In this document: positions 41,918 through 48,523 of the stretch, piece by piece | Layout: each line of letters begins with the position of its first letter | Position numbering within the stretch: the stretch's first letter is position 1 | Assembly (NCBI GenBank): GCA_901538445.1 | Contig: LR594584.1 | Span: 1,887,111-1,951,110, forward strand | DNA length: 64,000 bases | Direction: 5' to 3' | DNA from: Gemmataceae bacterium | GTDB taxonomy: Bacteria; Planctomycetota; Planctomycetia; Gemmatales; Gemmataceae | The notes under the pieces: generated by a model | What the model was told of the DNA's origin: nothing | Database searches by the model: none | What the model saw: the letters and a program-made list of their open reading frames with translations, nothing else | Translations under genes and position numbers: made by a program

Positions 41918-41937
41918 CACCCGACTCGGGAGAGGTA

Positions 41938-42807
41938 TCAGCCGATCAGCGGTCGCCAGCGAACGCATGTCGATTTGGCGGGGCATTCGAGTTCGTAGCC
42001 GATCCCCAGATGCGTGATGATGGGATTGGCCTCGCGGCAGAGGTTGTACGCCCAGCGGTTGTTTGGTGCGGTGGAGTTATTGCGAGCGCGAAACCCAACC
42101 CGCTCCGCTGCGGTGCTAACTTGCAACTCGATCTGATTTTTCGCGAGCGCCGAGAGCATCACGTCCACGAGGCGGCAAGCGACGCTCTGGTCCTTCGGGA
42201 ACTTCGCCACGCGGCCTTTGAACCGAATACTCAAACCATCGGGTTCGGAGATCAGTTCATGCTCACTGCCAGAAGTGGCCCAAGCTAGCCGTGACTCGGA
42301 GTACCGCTGCAACTCACGACCGTGGAGGCCTTCGACCTCACGTTTGAATTCGAAGCATTGGATGTTTGCGATATCGGCGGCCGAGGCAAGGCCATAGAAC
42401 GCGGACGCAGCATCATCGAGCGATACGGCCACATCCCCTTGCCACCAAGCGTAACTCCCGCGCTCTGAGTCGCAATAGCCTTCGGGCTTCAACTCGCGAC
42501 TACTCAAAACGTAGAACTCGGACGGGTAACTCACACGAAGGACGTACATCCGGGAGAGTACGGATCCCCAGGATTCGTAGGGGTAGTCATCCTCTTCAAG
42601 CACTGGAAATGTCAGTCGTGCGTTTGCATTGGATCTTGCTTCCTGAAATCGCAGAGGGTTCGTCCCTTCCTCATCGCAATCGAGCCAAGCCAACAGTTGT
42701 ACAAGGGGAGCCTTAATGGGGATCTTGATCCCGTGTTCCAGGTTCAAGTACGGTGCCACGCGATCGCTCAGCAAGCAGTCGATTGTGGGCGGTTGTGCAA
42801 CTACCAT
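41938..42807 (-). CDS. Hypothetical protein, first gene of the early operon
   Basis: The start ATG 42807 has GAGGGTG 6 nt upstream, giving 289 residues; the open frame reaches 42870. It is a soluble mixed alpha/beta protein (VAPYLNLEHGIKIPIKAPLV, LLAWLDCDEEGTNPLRFQEA, a S-Y-A-W-W-Q-G-D-V-A-V stretch). The C-terminus resembles a winged helix (VDVMLSALAKNQIELQVSTA, then RWAYNLCREANPIITHL). It is less GC-rich than its neighbours. As the gene next to the divergent integrase, a repressor or control role is plausible; no family is recognised. Confidence 0.6.
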   Translation of the reverse strand: MVVAQPPTIDCLLSDRVAPYLNLEHGIKIPIKAPLVQLLAWLDCDEEGTNPLRFQEARSNANARLTFPVLEEDDYPYESWGSVLSRMYVLRVSYPSEFYVLSSRELKPEGYCDSERGSYAWWQGDVAVSLDDAASAFYGLASAADIANIQCFEFKREVEGLHGRELQRYSESRLAWATSGSEHELISEPDGLSIRFKGRVAKFPKDQSVACRLVDVMLSALAKNQIELQVSTAAERVGFRARNNSTAPNNRWAYNLCREANPIITHLGIGYELECPAKSTCVRWRPLIG

Positions 42808-42815
42808 TCGAAACA

Positions 42816-42877
42816 CCCTCGCAGTTAGAGGGACGGCCACGGCACCGGATGCCACTGCGAGGGAGAACACCGGTGCC
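42816..42877. promoter_or_regulatory. Two interleaved inverted repeats, candidate operator
   Basis: In the gap between the divergent early operon (start 42807) and integrase (start 43036), CCCTCGCAG at 42816-42824 has its inverse CTGCGAGGG at 42855-42863. GGCACCGG at 42841-42848 has its inverse CCGGTGCC at 42870-42877. The first arm overlaps the ribosome-binding site of the early operon. The pattern fits regulator binding or alternative hairpins controlling lysogeny-type decisions. Confidence 0.45.
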
Positions 42878-43035
42878 GCGGCCTTCGGCGGGTAGCTACT
42901 CCCACCGTCCCGGGTGCGAGGTTACCTGGACACGCTTGCGCTTTCCAGCCGAATCGTTTCGGTCGCGATCGCATCGACAGGCCTCCCCCGGTTGCCGATA
43001 CTCTTCCCTGCCCACGTTCCCGCGGAGCACTCGCG

Positions 43036-44463
43036 ATGGCTCACCTCGTTCGCCAGTCGAAGACGTACTTCGTTGACCGCGACGGCCGCCGCGTTCCCAA
43101 GGGTACGCGCGGGGCGAAGAAGGTCACCGAGAAGAGCGCCAAGTGGTACGGGTGCGGCATCCCCGGCCTGAGCCCCTCGAAGCGCGTACCGCTCGCCAAG
43201 GACAAAGAAGCCGCACAGCGGATGCTCGCCGCGATGGTGCGTGCGGCCGAACAGGGCAACGCGCAGATGCTCGACAGAGCGGCCACGGCGAAGCCGCTCG
43301 TTGAGCACCTGAAGGACTTCGAGAGCGACCTGCGGTTGGGCATCCAGGTCGGCACGGCCCGGCGGAAGCGGACGGCCCCGTCCGACGCGCAGGTGAACCT
43401 CGTCGTTCAGCGCACGCGCGACGCCTTCAACGGTTGCGGGTTCCGCGCCGTGGCCGACATCAAGGATGCAACCGCGGCCGACAAGTTGAGCCGCTATCTC
43501 CGCGATCGAATGGGCAAGCCTCGCAAGCTCGGCGGTTTCGGTGCCCAGACCGCGACGTTCGCCCTGGCCGACGCTCGCCGGTTCGCGCGGTGGATCGCAC
43601 GGAAGGGAACCGGCGTCTCCCCGGAGGTGTTCGACTCAGTGGCCGGGTTCGACCCGGACAACGACCGCCGACACTCGCGCCGCGAGGTCTCACCGGGAGA
43701 ACTCGACGGGGTTCTTGAAGCCGCGAACGCGAGCCAGCGCGAACACCGTGGGCTCACTGGCTCCGAGCGGTACCACCTGTACCTCACGGCGTTCGCGACC
43801 GGCTTCCGCGCGTCCGAACTCGCAGCACTCACCCCGGCCCACTTCCACCTCGACGCCGACCCGCCCGCGGTCTCGCTCCCCGGGAAGGTGGCGAAGAACA
43901 AGAAGGCCGTCCGACCGCCAATCCCCGCGGCAGTCGCGGTCCCGCTCCGCTCGTTCCTGGCGGGCCGTCCGGCTGGCGAGCCGGTGTGGGGCGGGAAGTG
44001 GCACAACAACGCAGCCGCGATGCTACGGATCGACCTGGCAGCCGCCGGGGTGCCGTACTGCGTTGAGGGGCCGAACGGGAAAGAGTACGCGGACTTTCAC
44101 GCGCTGCGGCACACGTTCCTGTCGGCGCTCTCGGCCGCCGGGGTCGGACCCAAGGACATGCAGACGCTGGCGCGGCACTCCGACCCGCGGTTGACGCTCG
44201 GCACTTACACGCACGCCCGGAGCGCCGAACTTGTGAAGGCGGTCAACCGGCTAAGGATTCCCGGGGCCGCGCCGGCGAGCCCCTTGGCGGGGCTGGACCG
44301 CGAGCAACTCGAAGGAATCACCCTCGGCCTGCTAATGATGCTGGGCACCTTCTTGCGGGGCGGGGAGACGGGGGTTCGGGTTACACCCCCGGTTACACCA
44401 GAGGCGGGGATTTCTGGGGATTTCGGGGAACGGATGGACACTTCGCGGCAGGCACGACGCTGA
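43036..44463 (+). CDS. int: Tyrosine recombinase (integrase) of the tRNA-Ser element
   Basis: The 475-residue protein has an N-terminal arm-binding-type domain (TYFVDRDGRRVPKGTRGAKK), a core-binding helical domain, and the catalytic domain. The first Arg is in TAFATGFRASELAALTPAHF, H-x-x-R is in FHALRHTFLSALSAAGVGP, then H is in LARHSDPRLTLGTY, with Tyr in T-Y-T-H-A-R as nucleophile. All catalytic residues are present, so it should be active. It reads toward the 3' end of the tRNA-Ser gene, 43 bp away, the standard place for an integrase using that tRNA as attB. A paired GGTTACAC motif lies in its last codons. Confidence 0.92.
   Translation: MAHLVRQSKTYFVDRDGRRVPKGTRGAKKVTEKSAKWYGCGIPGLSPSKRVPLAKDKEAAQRMLAAMVRAAEQGNAQMLDRAATAKPLVEHLKDFESDLRLGIQVGTARRKRTAPSDAQVNLVVQRTRDAFNGCGFRAVADIKDATAADKLSRYLRDRMGKPRKLGGFGAQTATFALADARRFARWIARKGTGVSPEVFDSVAGFDPDNDRRHSRREVSPGELDGVLEAANASQREHRGLTGSERYHLYLTAFATGFRASELAALTPAHFHLDADPPAVSLPGKVAKNKKAVRPPIPAAVAVPLRSFLAGRPAGEPVWGGKWHNNAAAMLRIDLAAAGVPYCVEGPNGKEYADFHALRHTFLSALSAAGVGPKDMQTLARHSDPRLTLGTYTHARSAELVKAVNRLRIPGAAPASPLAGLDREQLEGITLGLLMMLGTFLRGGETGVRVTPPVTPEAGISGDFGERMDTSRQARR
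44379..44398 (+). promoter_or_regulatory. Paired GGTTACAC motif, candidate integrase arm site (right)
   Basis: Two GGTTACAC copies with a 4-nt spacer, same orientation and spacing as 24036-24055, lie inside the 3' end of the integrase gene, 106 bp before the right repeat. They encode the repeated V-T-P of the protein tail. Confidence 0.5.
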
Positions 44464-44481
44464 GCGGCAGAAACGAAGAAA

Positions 44482-44499
44482 CCCCAGGGATTCCTGGGG
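44482..44499 (+). terminator. Integrase terminator
   Basis: A 7-bp stem CCCCAGG/CCTGGGG with loop GATT, followed by CTTCT, 18 bp after the integrase stop and just before the right attachment site. Confidence 0.6.
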
Positions 44500-44504
44500 C
44501 TTCT

Positions 44505-44565
44505 AGCGGAGAGGGAGGGATTCGAACCCTCGTTACCCTTGCGGGTAAATCAGTTTTCGAGACTG
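44505..44565. repeat. Right attachment site (attR), within tRNA-Ser
   Basis: This is the right copy of the 61-bp perfect direct repeat (the left is at 23919-23979). It covers 2 bp beyond the tRNA 3' end through T-arm, variable arm and the 3' side of the anticodon arm, so integration restored a complete tRNA gene on this side. Confidence 0.9.
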
Positions 44566-44593
44566 ACGCATTCAACCACTCTGCCACCTCTCC
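44507..44593 (-). tRNA. tRNA-Ser(CGA)
   Basis: An 87-nt gene. The acceptor stem is GGAGAGG paired with the 3' CCTCTCC, with discriminator G. The anticodon arm UCAGU-CUCGAAA-ACUGA gives anticodon CGA (codon UCG). A long variable arm follows (CCCGCAAGGG type, class II) and the T-loop is TTCGAAT. No CCA is encoded. It is the integration site of the 20.6-kb element, whose att repeat includes its 3' part. Confidence 0.95.
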
Positions 44594-44639
44594 GGCACAG
44601 GAACTATACCGCGTCGGGCCGCCGTCGGGAAGCCCCCGG

Positions 44640-46547
44640 TCAGGCAAGTTTGAACGCCTCGCGGAGGCACGCCAGCGCCTCCTCGCCCCGCGGCCGCTCC
44701 ACCACCACCCCCACGCACACCTCGCTCGTGTTGATCATCACGATGTTGATGCCCCGGGCCGCCAGCGCCCCGAACATCGTCCGGGCCACGCCCGTGTGCG
44801 TCCGCATGCCGACGCCCAGCACGAACAGCACCGCGACGTCCGAGTCCCCCACCACCCGGCACGTCGGGTCGATCTGCTGCACCACGTCCTGGGTCCGCTT
44901 CAGCGCCCGGGTCAGGTCGGCCCGGGGCACCGTGAACGACAGCTCGGCCCGCTCCGGCCCGGTCAGGTTCTGGACGATCATGTCCACCAGGATGCCGCCG
45001 GTCGCCACCGCGTTGAACACCCGCGAGCAGTTCCCGGGCTTGTCCGGCAGGTCGTGGATCGTCACCCGCGACTGGTCCGCGTTCAACTGGACCCCGCTCA
45101 CCAGCACGTCCTCCATCCCCTCCAGCCGGGCGATCGCGGCCTCGCGGTCCCTGGTCGCCGGCACCACGAGCGGGCTCGGGCGGACCTTGAACCCGGTGCC
45201 CCCGGCCTCGGTCGCGACGCCCGCCCCCTTCCGCGGGGCCGCCAGCCCGAACGCCGCGTGGACCGCCCGCAGCGCCTTCCGCCCCTTCACGGCCTTGCGG
45301 CTCTCCAGGTGCGCCTTCTTGATCGGCTCGCCGCCCTCGGGGGCTGCCTCCTCGGCCGGCGCGTCCTCCTCGATCAGCACGCTGATCTTGATGTCGCCGG
45401 TGGTGATCATCTTCATGTTCACGCCGTCGGCCGAGAGCGCCTGGAACAGCTTCTCGGCGACCCCCGACAGGGTCCGCATCCCGGCCCCGACGACCGACAC
45501 CTTGCTCACCTTCCCGGTCTCGCTCAGGGTCGCCCCGAGTTCGGCGACGAGCGGGCCGAGCGTCTTCTTGGTCCGCTCCAGCTCGCTGTTGAGCACCGTG
45601 AACCCGATCGACGCCCGGCCGCCCGAGCCGACGCTCTGCGCGATCATGTCGACGGCGATGTTGGCGCCCGCCAGCGCCGCGAACACGCGGTGGCTGACGC
45701 CGGGCCGGTCCGGGACGCCCTCCAGCACGAGCCGGGCCTCGTCCACCGCGAGGGCGCACCCGCACACCGGGAACTCGCCCATCCACTCGGCCTCGGGGAC
45801 GATCCACGTGCCCACCGCGTCGGACAGCGAGTTCCGCACCATCAGCGGCACGTCGAACTTCTTGGCGAACTCGATGGACCGCGAGTGCATGACCCCGGCG
45901 CCCATGCTCGCCATCTCGAGCATCTCGTCGTAGCTGATGGCGTCCATCTTCCGGGCGTCGGGGACGATCCGCGGGTCGGTCGTGTACACGCCGTCCACGT
46001 CGGTGAAGATCTCGCACGTCACGTCGTACCCGGCGAGCTTCATCGCGGCCGCGACGGCCACGGCCGTGGTGTCGGACCCGCCCCGGCCGAGGGTCGAGAT
46101 GTCGCCGAGTTCGTCCATGCCCTGGAACCCGGCGAGGACGACGACGTTGCCCGCGTCGAGCGCCTCGACCAGCCGCCGGGTGTCGATCGACTTGATCCGG
46201 GCCTTGCGGTGGGTGCTGTCGGTGACGATGCCCACCTGCGGGCCGGTGAGGCTGACGGCCTTCTCGCCGAGTTCCTGAATGGCCAGAGCCGTCAGCGCGA
46301 TCGAGACCTGCTCGCCGGTGGCCAGGAGCATGTCCATCTCGCGGGCCGACGGCGAGGCGGTGATCTGCGCGGCCTTGGCGATGAGGTCGTCGGTCGTGCT
46401 GCCCTGGGCGCTGACGACCACGATCACCTGGTTGCCGCCGTGCTTGGCCCGGATCGCCTTGCGGGCGGCCTCCATCACGCGGTCCGCGTCCCTCAAACTC
46501 GACCCGCCGAACTTCTGCACCACGAGTCCCACGGTCACCCCTCGCAT
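44640..46547 (-). CDS. lysC: Aspartate kinase with duplicated ACT region
   Basis: Aspartokinase phosphorylates L-aspartate, the first step to Lys, Thr, Met and diaminopimelate. The kinase domain (about 1-260) has LVVQKFGGSSLRDADRVMEA, the TLGRGGSDTTAVAVA nucleotide loop and EIFTDVDGVYTTDPRIVPDA. A first ACT pair (about 270-400, VPDRPGVSHRVFAALAGANI) follows. After a charged linker of about 100 residues comes a second ACT pair (about 480-625, LPDKPGNCSRVFNAVATGGI, VARTMFGALAARGINIVMIN). At 635 residues it is about 230 longer than ordinary LysC. GTG codons just after the ATG (for example 46532, AGGGG upstream) are alternative starts. Confidence 0.9.
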   Translation of the reverse strand: MRGVTVGLVVQKFGGSSLRDADRVMEAARKAIRAKHGGNQVIVVVSAQGSTTDDLIAKAAQITASPSAREMDMLLATGEQVSIALTALAIQELGEKAVSLTGPQVGIVTDSTHRKARIKSIDTRRLVEALDAGNVVVLAGFQGMDELGDISTLGRGGSDTTAVAVAAAMKLAGYDVTCEIFTDVDGVYTTDPRIVPDARKMDAISYDEMLEMASMGAGVMHSRSIEFAKKFDVPLMVRNSLSDAVGTWIVPEAEWMGEFPVCGCALAVDEARLVLEGVPDRPGVSHRVFAALAGANIAVDMIAQSVGSGGRASIGFTVLNSELERTKKTLGPLVAELGATLSETGKVSKVSVVGAGMRTLSGVAEKLFQALSADGVNMKMITTGDIKISVLIEEDAPAEEAAPEGGEPIKKAHLESRKAVKGRKALRAVHAAFGLAAPRKGAGVATEAGGTGFKVRPSPLVVPATRDREAAIARLEGMEDVLVSGVQLNADQSRVTIHDLPDKPGNCSRVFNAVATGGILVDMIVQNLTGPERAELSFTVPRADLTRALKRTQDVVQQIDPTCRVVGDSDVAVLFVLGVGMRTHTGVARTMFGALAARGINIVMINTSEVCVGVVVERPRGEEALACLREAFKLA

Positions 46548-46610
46548 CGACTGGAGAGCAGGCTAACCGGGTTGTTGTACCGACCGCTCGGCGCGATTCC
46601 AGCAGCGGCG

Positions 46611-46808
46611 TCACGGGCCGCCGGTGGGCGGCGGCGCGTCGTCGGGCACGCCGCCGGTGAACGTCTGGCGGGTCCGCTTGTCGCGGATCGCCTGATCGAC
46701 GCTCGGCCCGCCGCGCCGCCGGCGGTCCCCGTCGGTGTGGCGGAACTCGCCGGCTTTGGTCGCGTACTTACCCTTGCTCGCCTTCTTCGGCTTCTTGTCC
46801 GACGCCAT
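46611..46808 (-). CDS. Small basic protein
   Basis: The protein has 65 residues from ATG 46808; the frame opens at 46913. It is very polar and basic (MASDKKPKKASKGKYATKAG, then a R-R-R-R-G-G patch and AIRDKRTRQTFTGG), and probably disordered. It may bind nucleic acid or the ribosome, but no family is recognised. It lies 63 bp upstream of the aspartate kinase start on the same strand. Confidence 0.5.
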   Translation of the reverse strand: MASDKKPKKASKGKYATKAGEFRHTDGDRRRRGGPSVDQAIRDKRTRQTFTGGVPDDAPPPTGGP

Positions 46809-46930
46809 GTCACGGCTCCGGCATGGTGTGTGCCCATTCTCCGCGACACACCGGCGGCCGCACGGGTTCGCGCCGACCATAAGATACGTTGGCCGGGGTC
46901 GATTCGTCCGCACCGTAAAGAGGAACCGTC

Positions 46931-47290
46931 ATGCCGAAGTTAACCGTTGACGAGGTCGGGGAGTTCGAGGTGCCGGCCGGGAAGCGGCTCGTGCTGGCGC
47001 TCAGGGACGAGGCGGGGACCGACCAACTCCACGCCTGCGGGGGCGTGGCCAAGTGTACCACCTGCCGCGTCGAGTTCGTCGCCGGCGAGCCGGACAAGAT
47101 GACCGAGGCCGAGAAGGCGGTTCTCGCCGCGAAGGGGGCCACCGGCGTGCGGTTGAGCTGCCAGATCGCGTGCGACCACGACATGACGGTCCGCGTCATC
47201 AGCCGGCTGACCGGCAGCGGCCGCGTCGACGCCGGCAAGCGCCCCGCCGACCCCATCGCCCCGCCCCCGGTGTGGACGGCCAAAGGGTGA
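46931..47290 (+). CDS. 2Fe-2S ferredoxin
   Basis: The 119-residue protein has AGAGGAA before the ATG. It has the ferredoxin cluster loop HACGGVAKCTTCRVEF (three Cys in C-x5-C-x2-C) and the fourth Cys in VRLSCQIACDHDMTV, as in vertebrate/plant-type [2Fe-2S] ferredoxins. A short Pro-rich tail follows the domain. It passes electrons to a redox partner that is not obvious nearby. It is transcribed alone and converges on the flavoenzyme gene. Confidence 0.88.
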   Translation: MPKLTVDEVGEFEVPAGKRLVLALRDEAGTDQLHACGGVAKCTTCRVEFVAGEPDKMTEAEKAVLAAKGATGVRLSCQIACDHDMTVRVISRLTGSGRVDAGKRPADPIAPPPVWTAKG

Positions 47291-47296
47291 GTGTGG

Positions 47297-47386
47297 AGTG
47301 CGGAGTGCGGAAATGTAATCGGAAGAGCTGAGAGGTGGTCTCGGGAGCCACGTCTTCACTCCGCACTCCGCGTTCCGCACTCCGCA
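47297..47386. repeat. GCGGAGT-type inverted repeats between convergent genes
   Basis: The left side has GAGTGCGGAGTGCGGA just after the ferredoxin stop. From 47356 the complement appears as CACTCCGCACTCCGC and again as TTCCGCACTCCGCATTCC. The two sides can form a stem of about 15 bp with a loop of about 45 nt. The right copies form the 3' end of the flavoenzyme gene. The motif looks like a short genome-dispersed repeat and may act as a bidirectional terminator. Confidence 0.5.
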
Positions 47387-48516
47387 TTCCCGAACCGCGT
47401 CGCCCGGAACAGGCCGATCCCGTGCCGGGTGGTGCCGCTGTCGGCGAGGTCGGCCAGCACCTCGCCGACGGCCGACGCGAACTTGAACCCGTGGCCCGAG
47501 AACCCGCACGCGACGCTCACCTGCGGGTGCGCCGGGTGCGAGTCGATCACGAAGTGGTGGTCGGGCGACACCGTGTACATGCACACCTGGCCCTTCATCA
47601 GCGCGCCCAGGCCGGGAATGTGCGCGTCCATCAGCGGGCGGATCGCGGAAGCGTCGTCGGCGGTCACGTCCCAGTCCACGCCGTCGGGGTCCGACAACTC
47701 GGGTTGCCCGTAGTGACGGGCGATCTTGAGCCCGTGCGGGTCAATGGCCGGGAACCCGTAGAACGGCGCGCCGGGCGCGTCGCAGATGAACAGCGGGAAC
47801 CGGTCGCGGGTGAACTCGGCCCGGCGCGGCCCCGCGTCGAACCACAGGAGCGTCTGCCGCATCACCTTCAAACCGTCGCCCACGTCAGCGAGCAACCGCG
47901 TCGCCCACGCGCCGGCGGTGACGACCAACTTCGCCGCCGAGTACGTTCCGCGGTCGGTCGTGACCCGCACGCCGCCGCCCACCGCCTCCCAGCTTCGCAC
48001 CGGTTCCTCGGCACGGATGTCGGCCCCGAGTGACACCGCACTATCAATGTGCGCCCGCACGCAGTCCTCGACGTACAGGAACCCGGCCGCCCGCTCCAGC
48101 ACGCCGGCGTAGTCGGCCGGGAACCGGAACGCCGGGAACCGCCGCACGACCTCGGCCGCGGTCAGTTCTTCAGCTTCGAGGCGGTGTTCGCGGACCGACG
48201 CGCGAACGCCCGCGACGTGCTCGCTGCCCGGCGGGCCGACGTTCAGGCACGGGCACTCGGTGAGCAGGTGCCGGCCGGTGAGTTGTTCGAGCTCGTACCA
48301 TCGCTCGAACGCCCGCCGCACGAGGGGGACGTAGTCCGGGTGCTCGGCGTAGGCGGTGCGGATGATGCGGGTGTGCCCGTGCGAGCTGCCGCGGGCGTGG
48401 ACGAGCGGGAACTGCTCCAACCCCAGGACGCGGCGGCCGCGACGGGCCAGTTCGAAGCACGCCGCCGAGCCCATGCCGCCGACGCCGAGCACGATCACGT
48501 CGTAAGTGTTCGCCAT
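47356..48516 (-). CDS. Sarcosine oxidase / N-methyl amino acid oxidase-like flavoprotein
   Basis: The 386-residue protein has the N-terminal FAD-binding Rossmann motif VIVLGVGGMGSAACFELARR with E in L-G-L-E-Q-F. Family phrases of monomeric sarcosine/N-methyltryptophan oxidases follow: RGSSHGHTRIIRTAYAEHPD and SVACGFSGHGFKFASAVGEV. These enzymes oxidatively demethylate N-methyl amino acids, giving formaldehyde and H2O2. The usual FAD-linking Cys near the end is not evident as C-S-F/C-M-Y, but C-G-F-S-G-H-G-F-K is present. The last residues (GNAECGTRSAE) are encoded by the GCGGAGT-type repeat, so the original C-terminus may have been replaced. Confidence 0.82.
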   Translation of the reverse strand: MANTYDVIVLGVGGMGSAACFELARRGRRVLGLEQFPLVHARGSSHGHTRIIRTAYAEHPDYVPLVRRAFERWYELEQLTGRHLLTECPCLNVGPPGSEHVAGVRASVREHRLEAEELTAAEVVRRFPAFRFPADYAGVLERAAGFLYVEDCVRAHIDSAVSLGADIRAEEPVRSWEAVGGGVRVTTDRGTYSAAKLVVTAGAWATRLLADVGDGLKVMRQTLLWFDAGPRRAEFTRDRFPLFICDAPGAPFYGFPAIDPHGLKIARHYGQPELSDPDGVDWDVTADDASAIRPLMDAHIPGLGALMKGQVCMYTVSPDHHFVIDSHPAHPQVSVACGFSGHGFKFASAVGEVLADLADSGTTRHGIGLFRATRFGNAECGTRSAE

Positions 48517-48523
48517 GCGCCTC

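Larger units (their letters stand above)
23919..44565. mobile_element. 20.6-kb integrative element at tRNA-Ser(CGA)
   Basis: The element is bounded by 61-bp direct repeats, with an intact tyrosine integrase next to the complete tRNA. A long minus-strand operon (42.8-33.9 kb) carries DNA-binding regulators, a replication-initiator-like gene, DnaB, terminase large subunit and a tape-measure-like protein. The left part (24-33.8 kb) holds cargo: AIPR, ParA-like ATPase and many small membrane or unknown proteins. Capsid, portal, head-tail connector and lysis genes are not recognised. GC content is uneven, and the AIPR gene is clearly less GC-rich. Best described as a phage-derived or phage-satellite-like integrative element. 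Confidence 0.85.
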
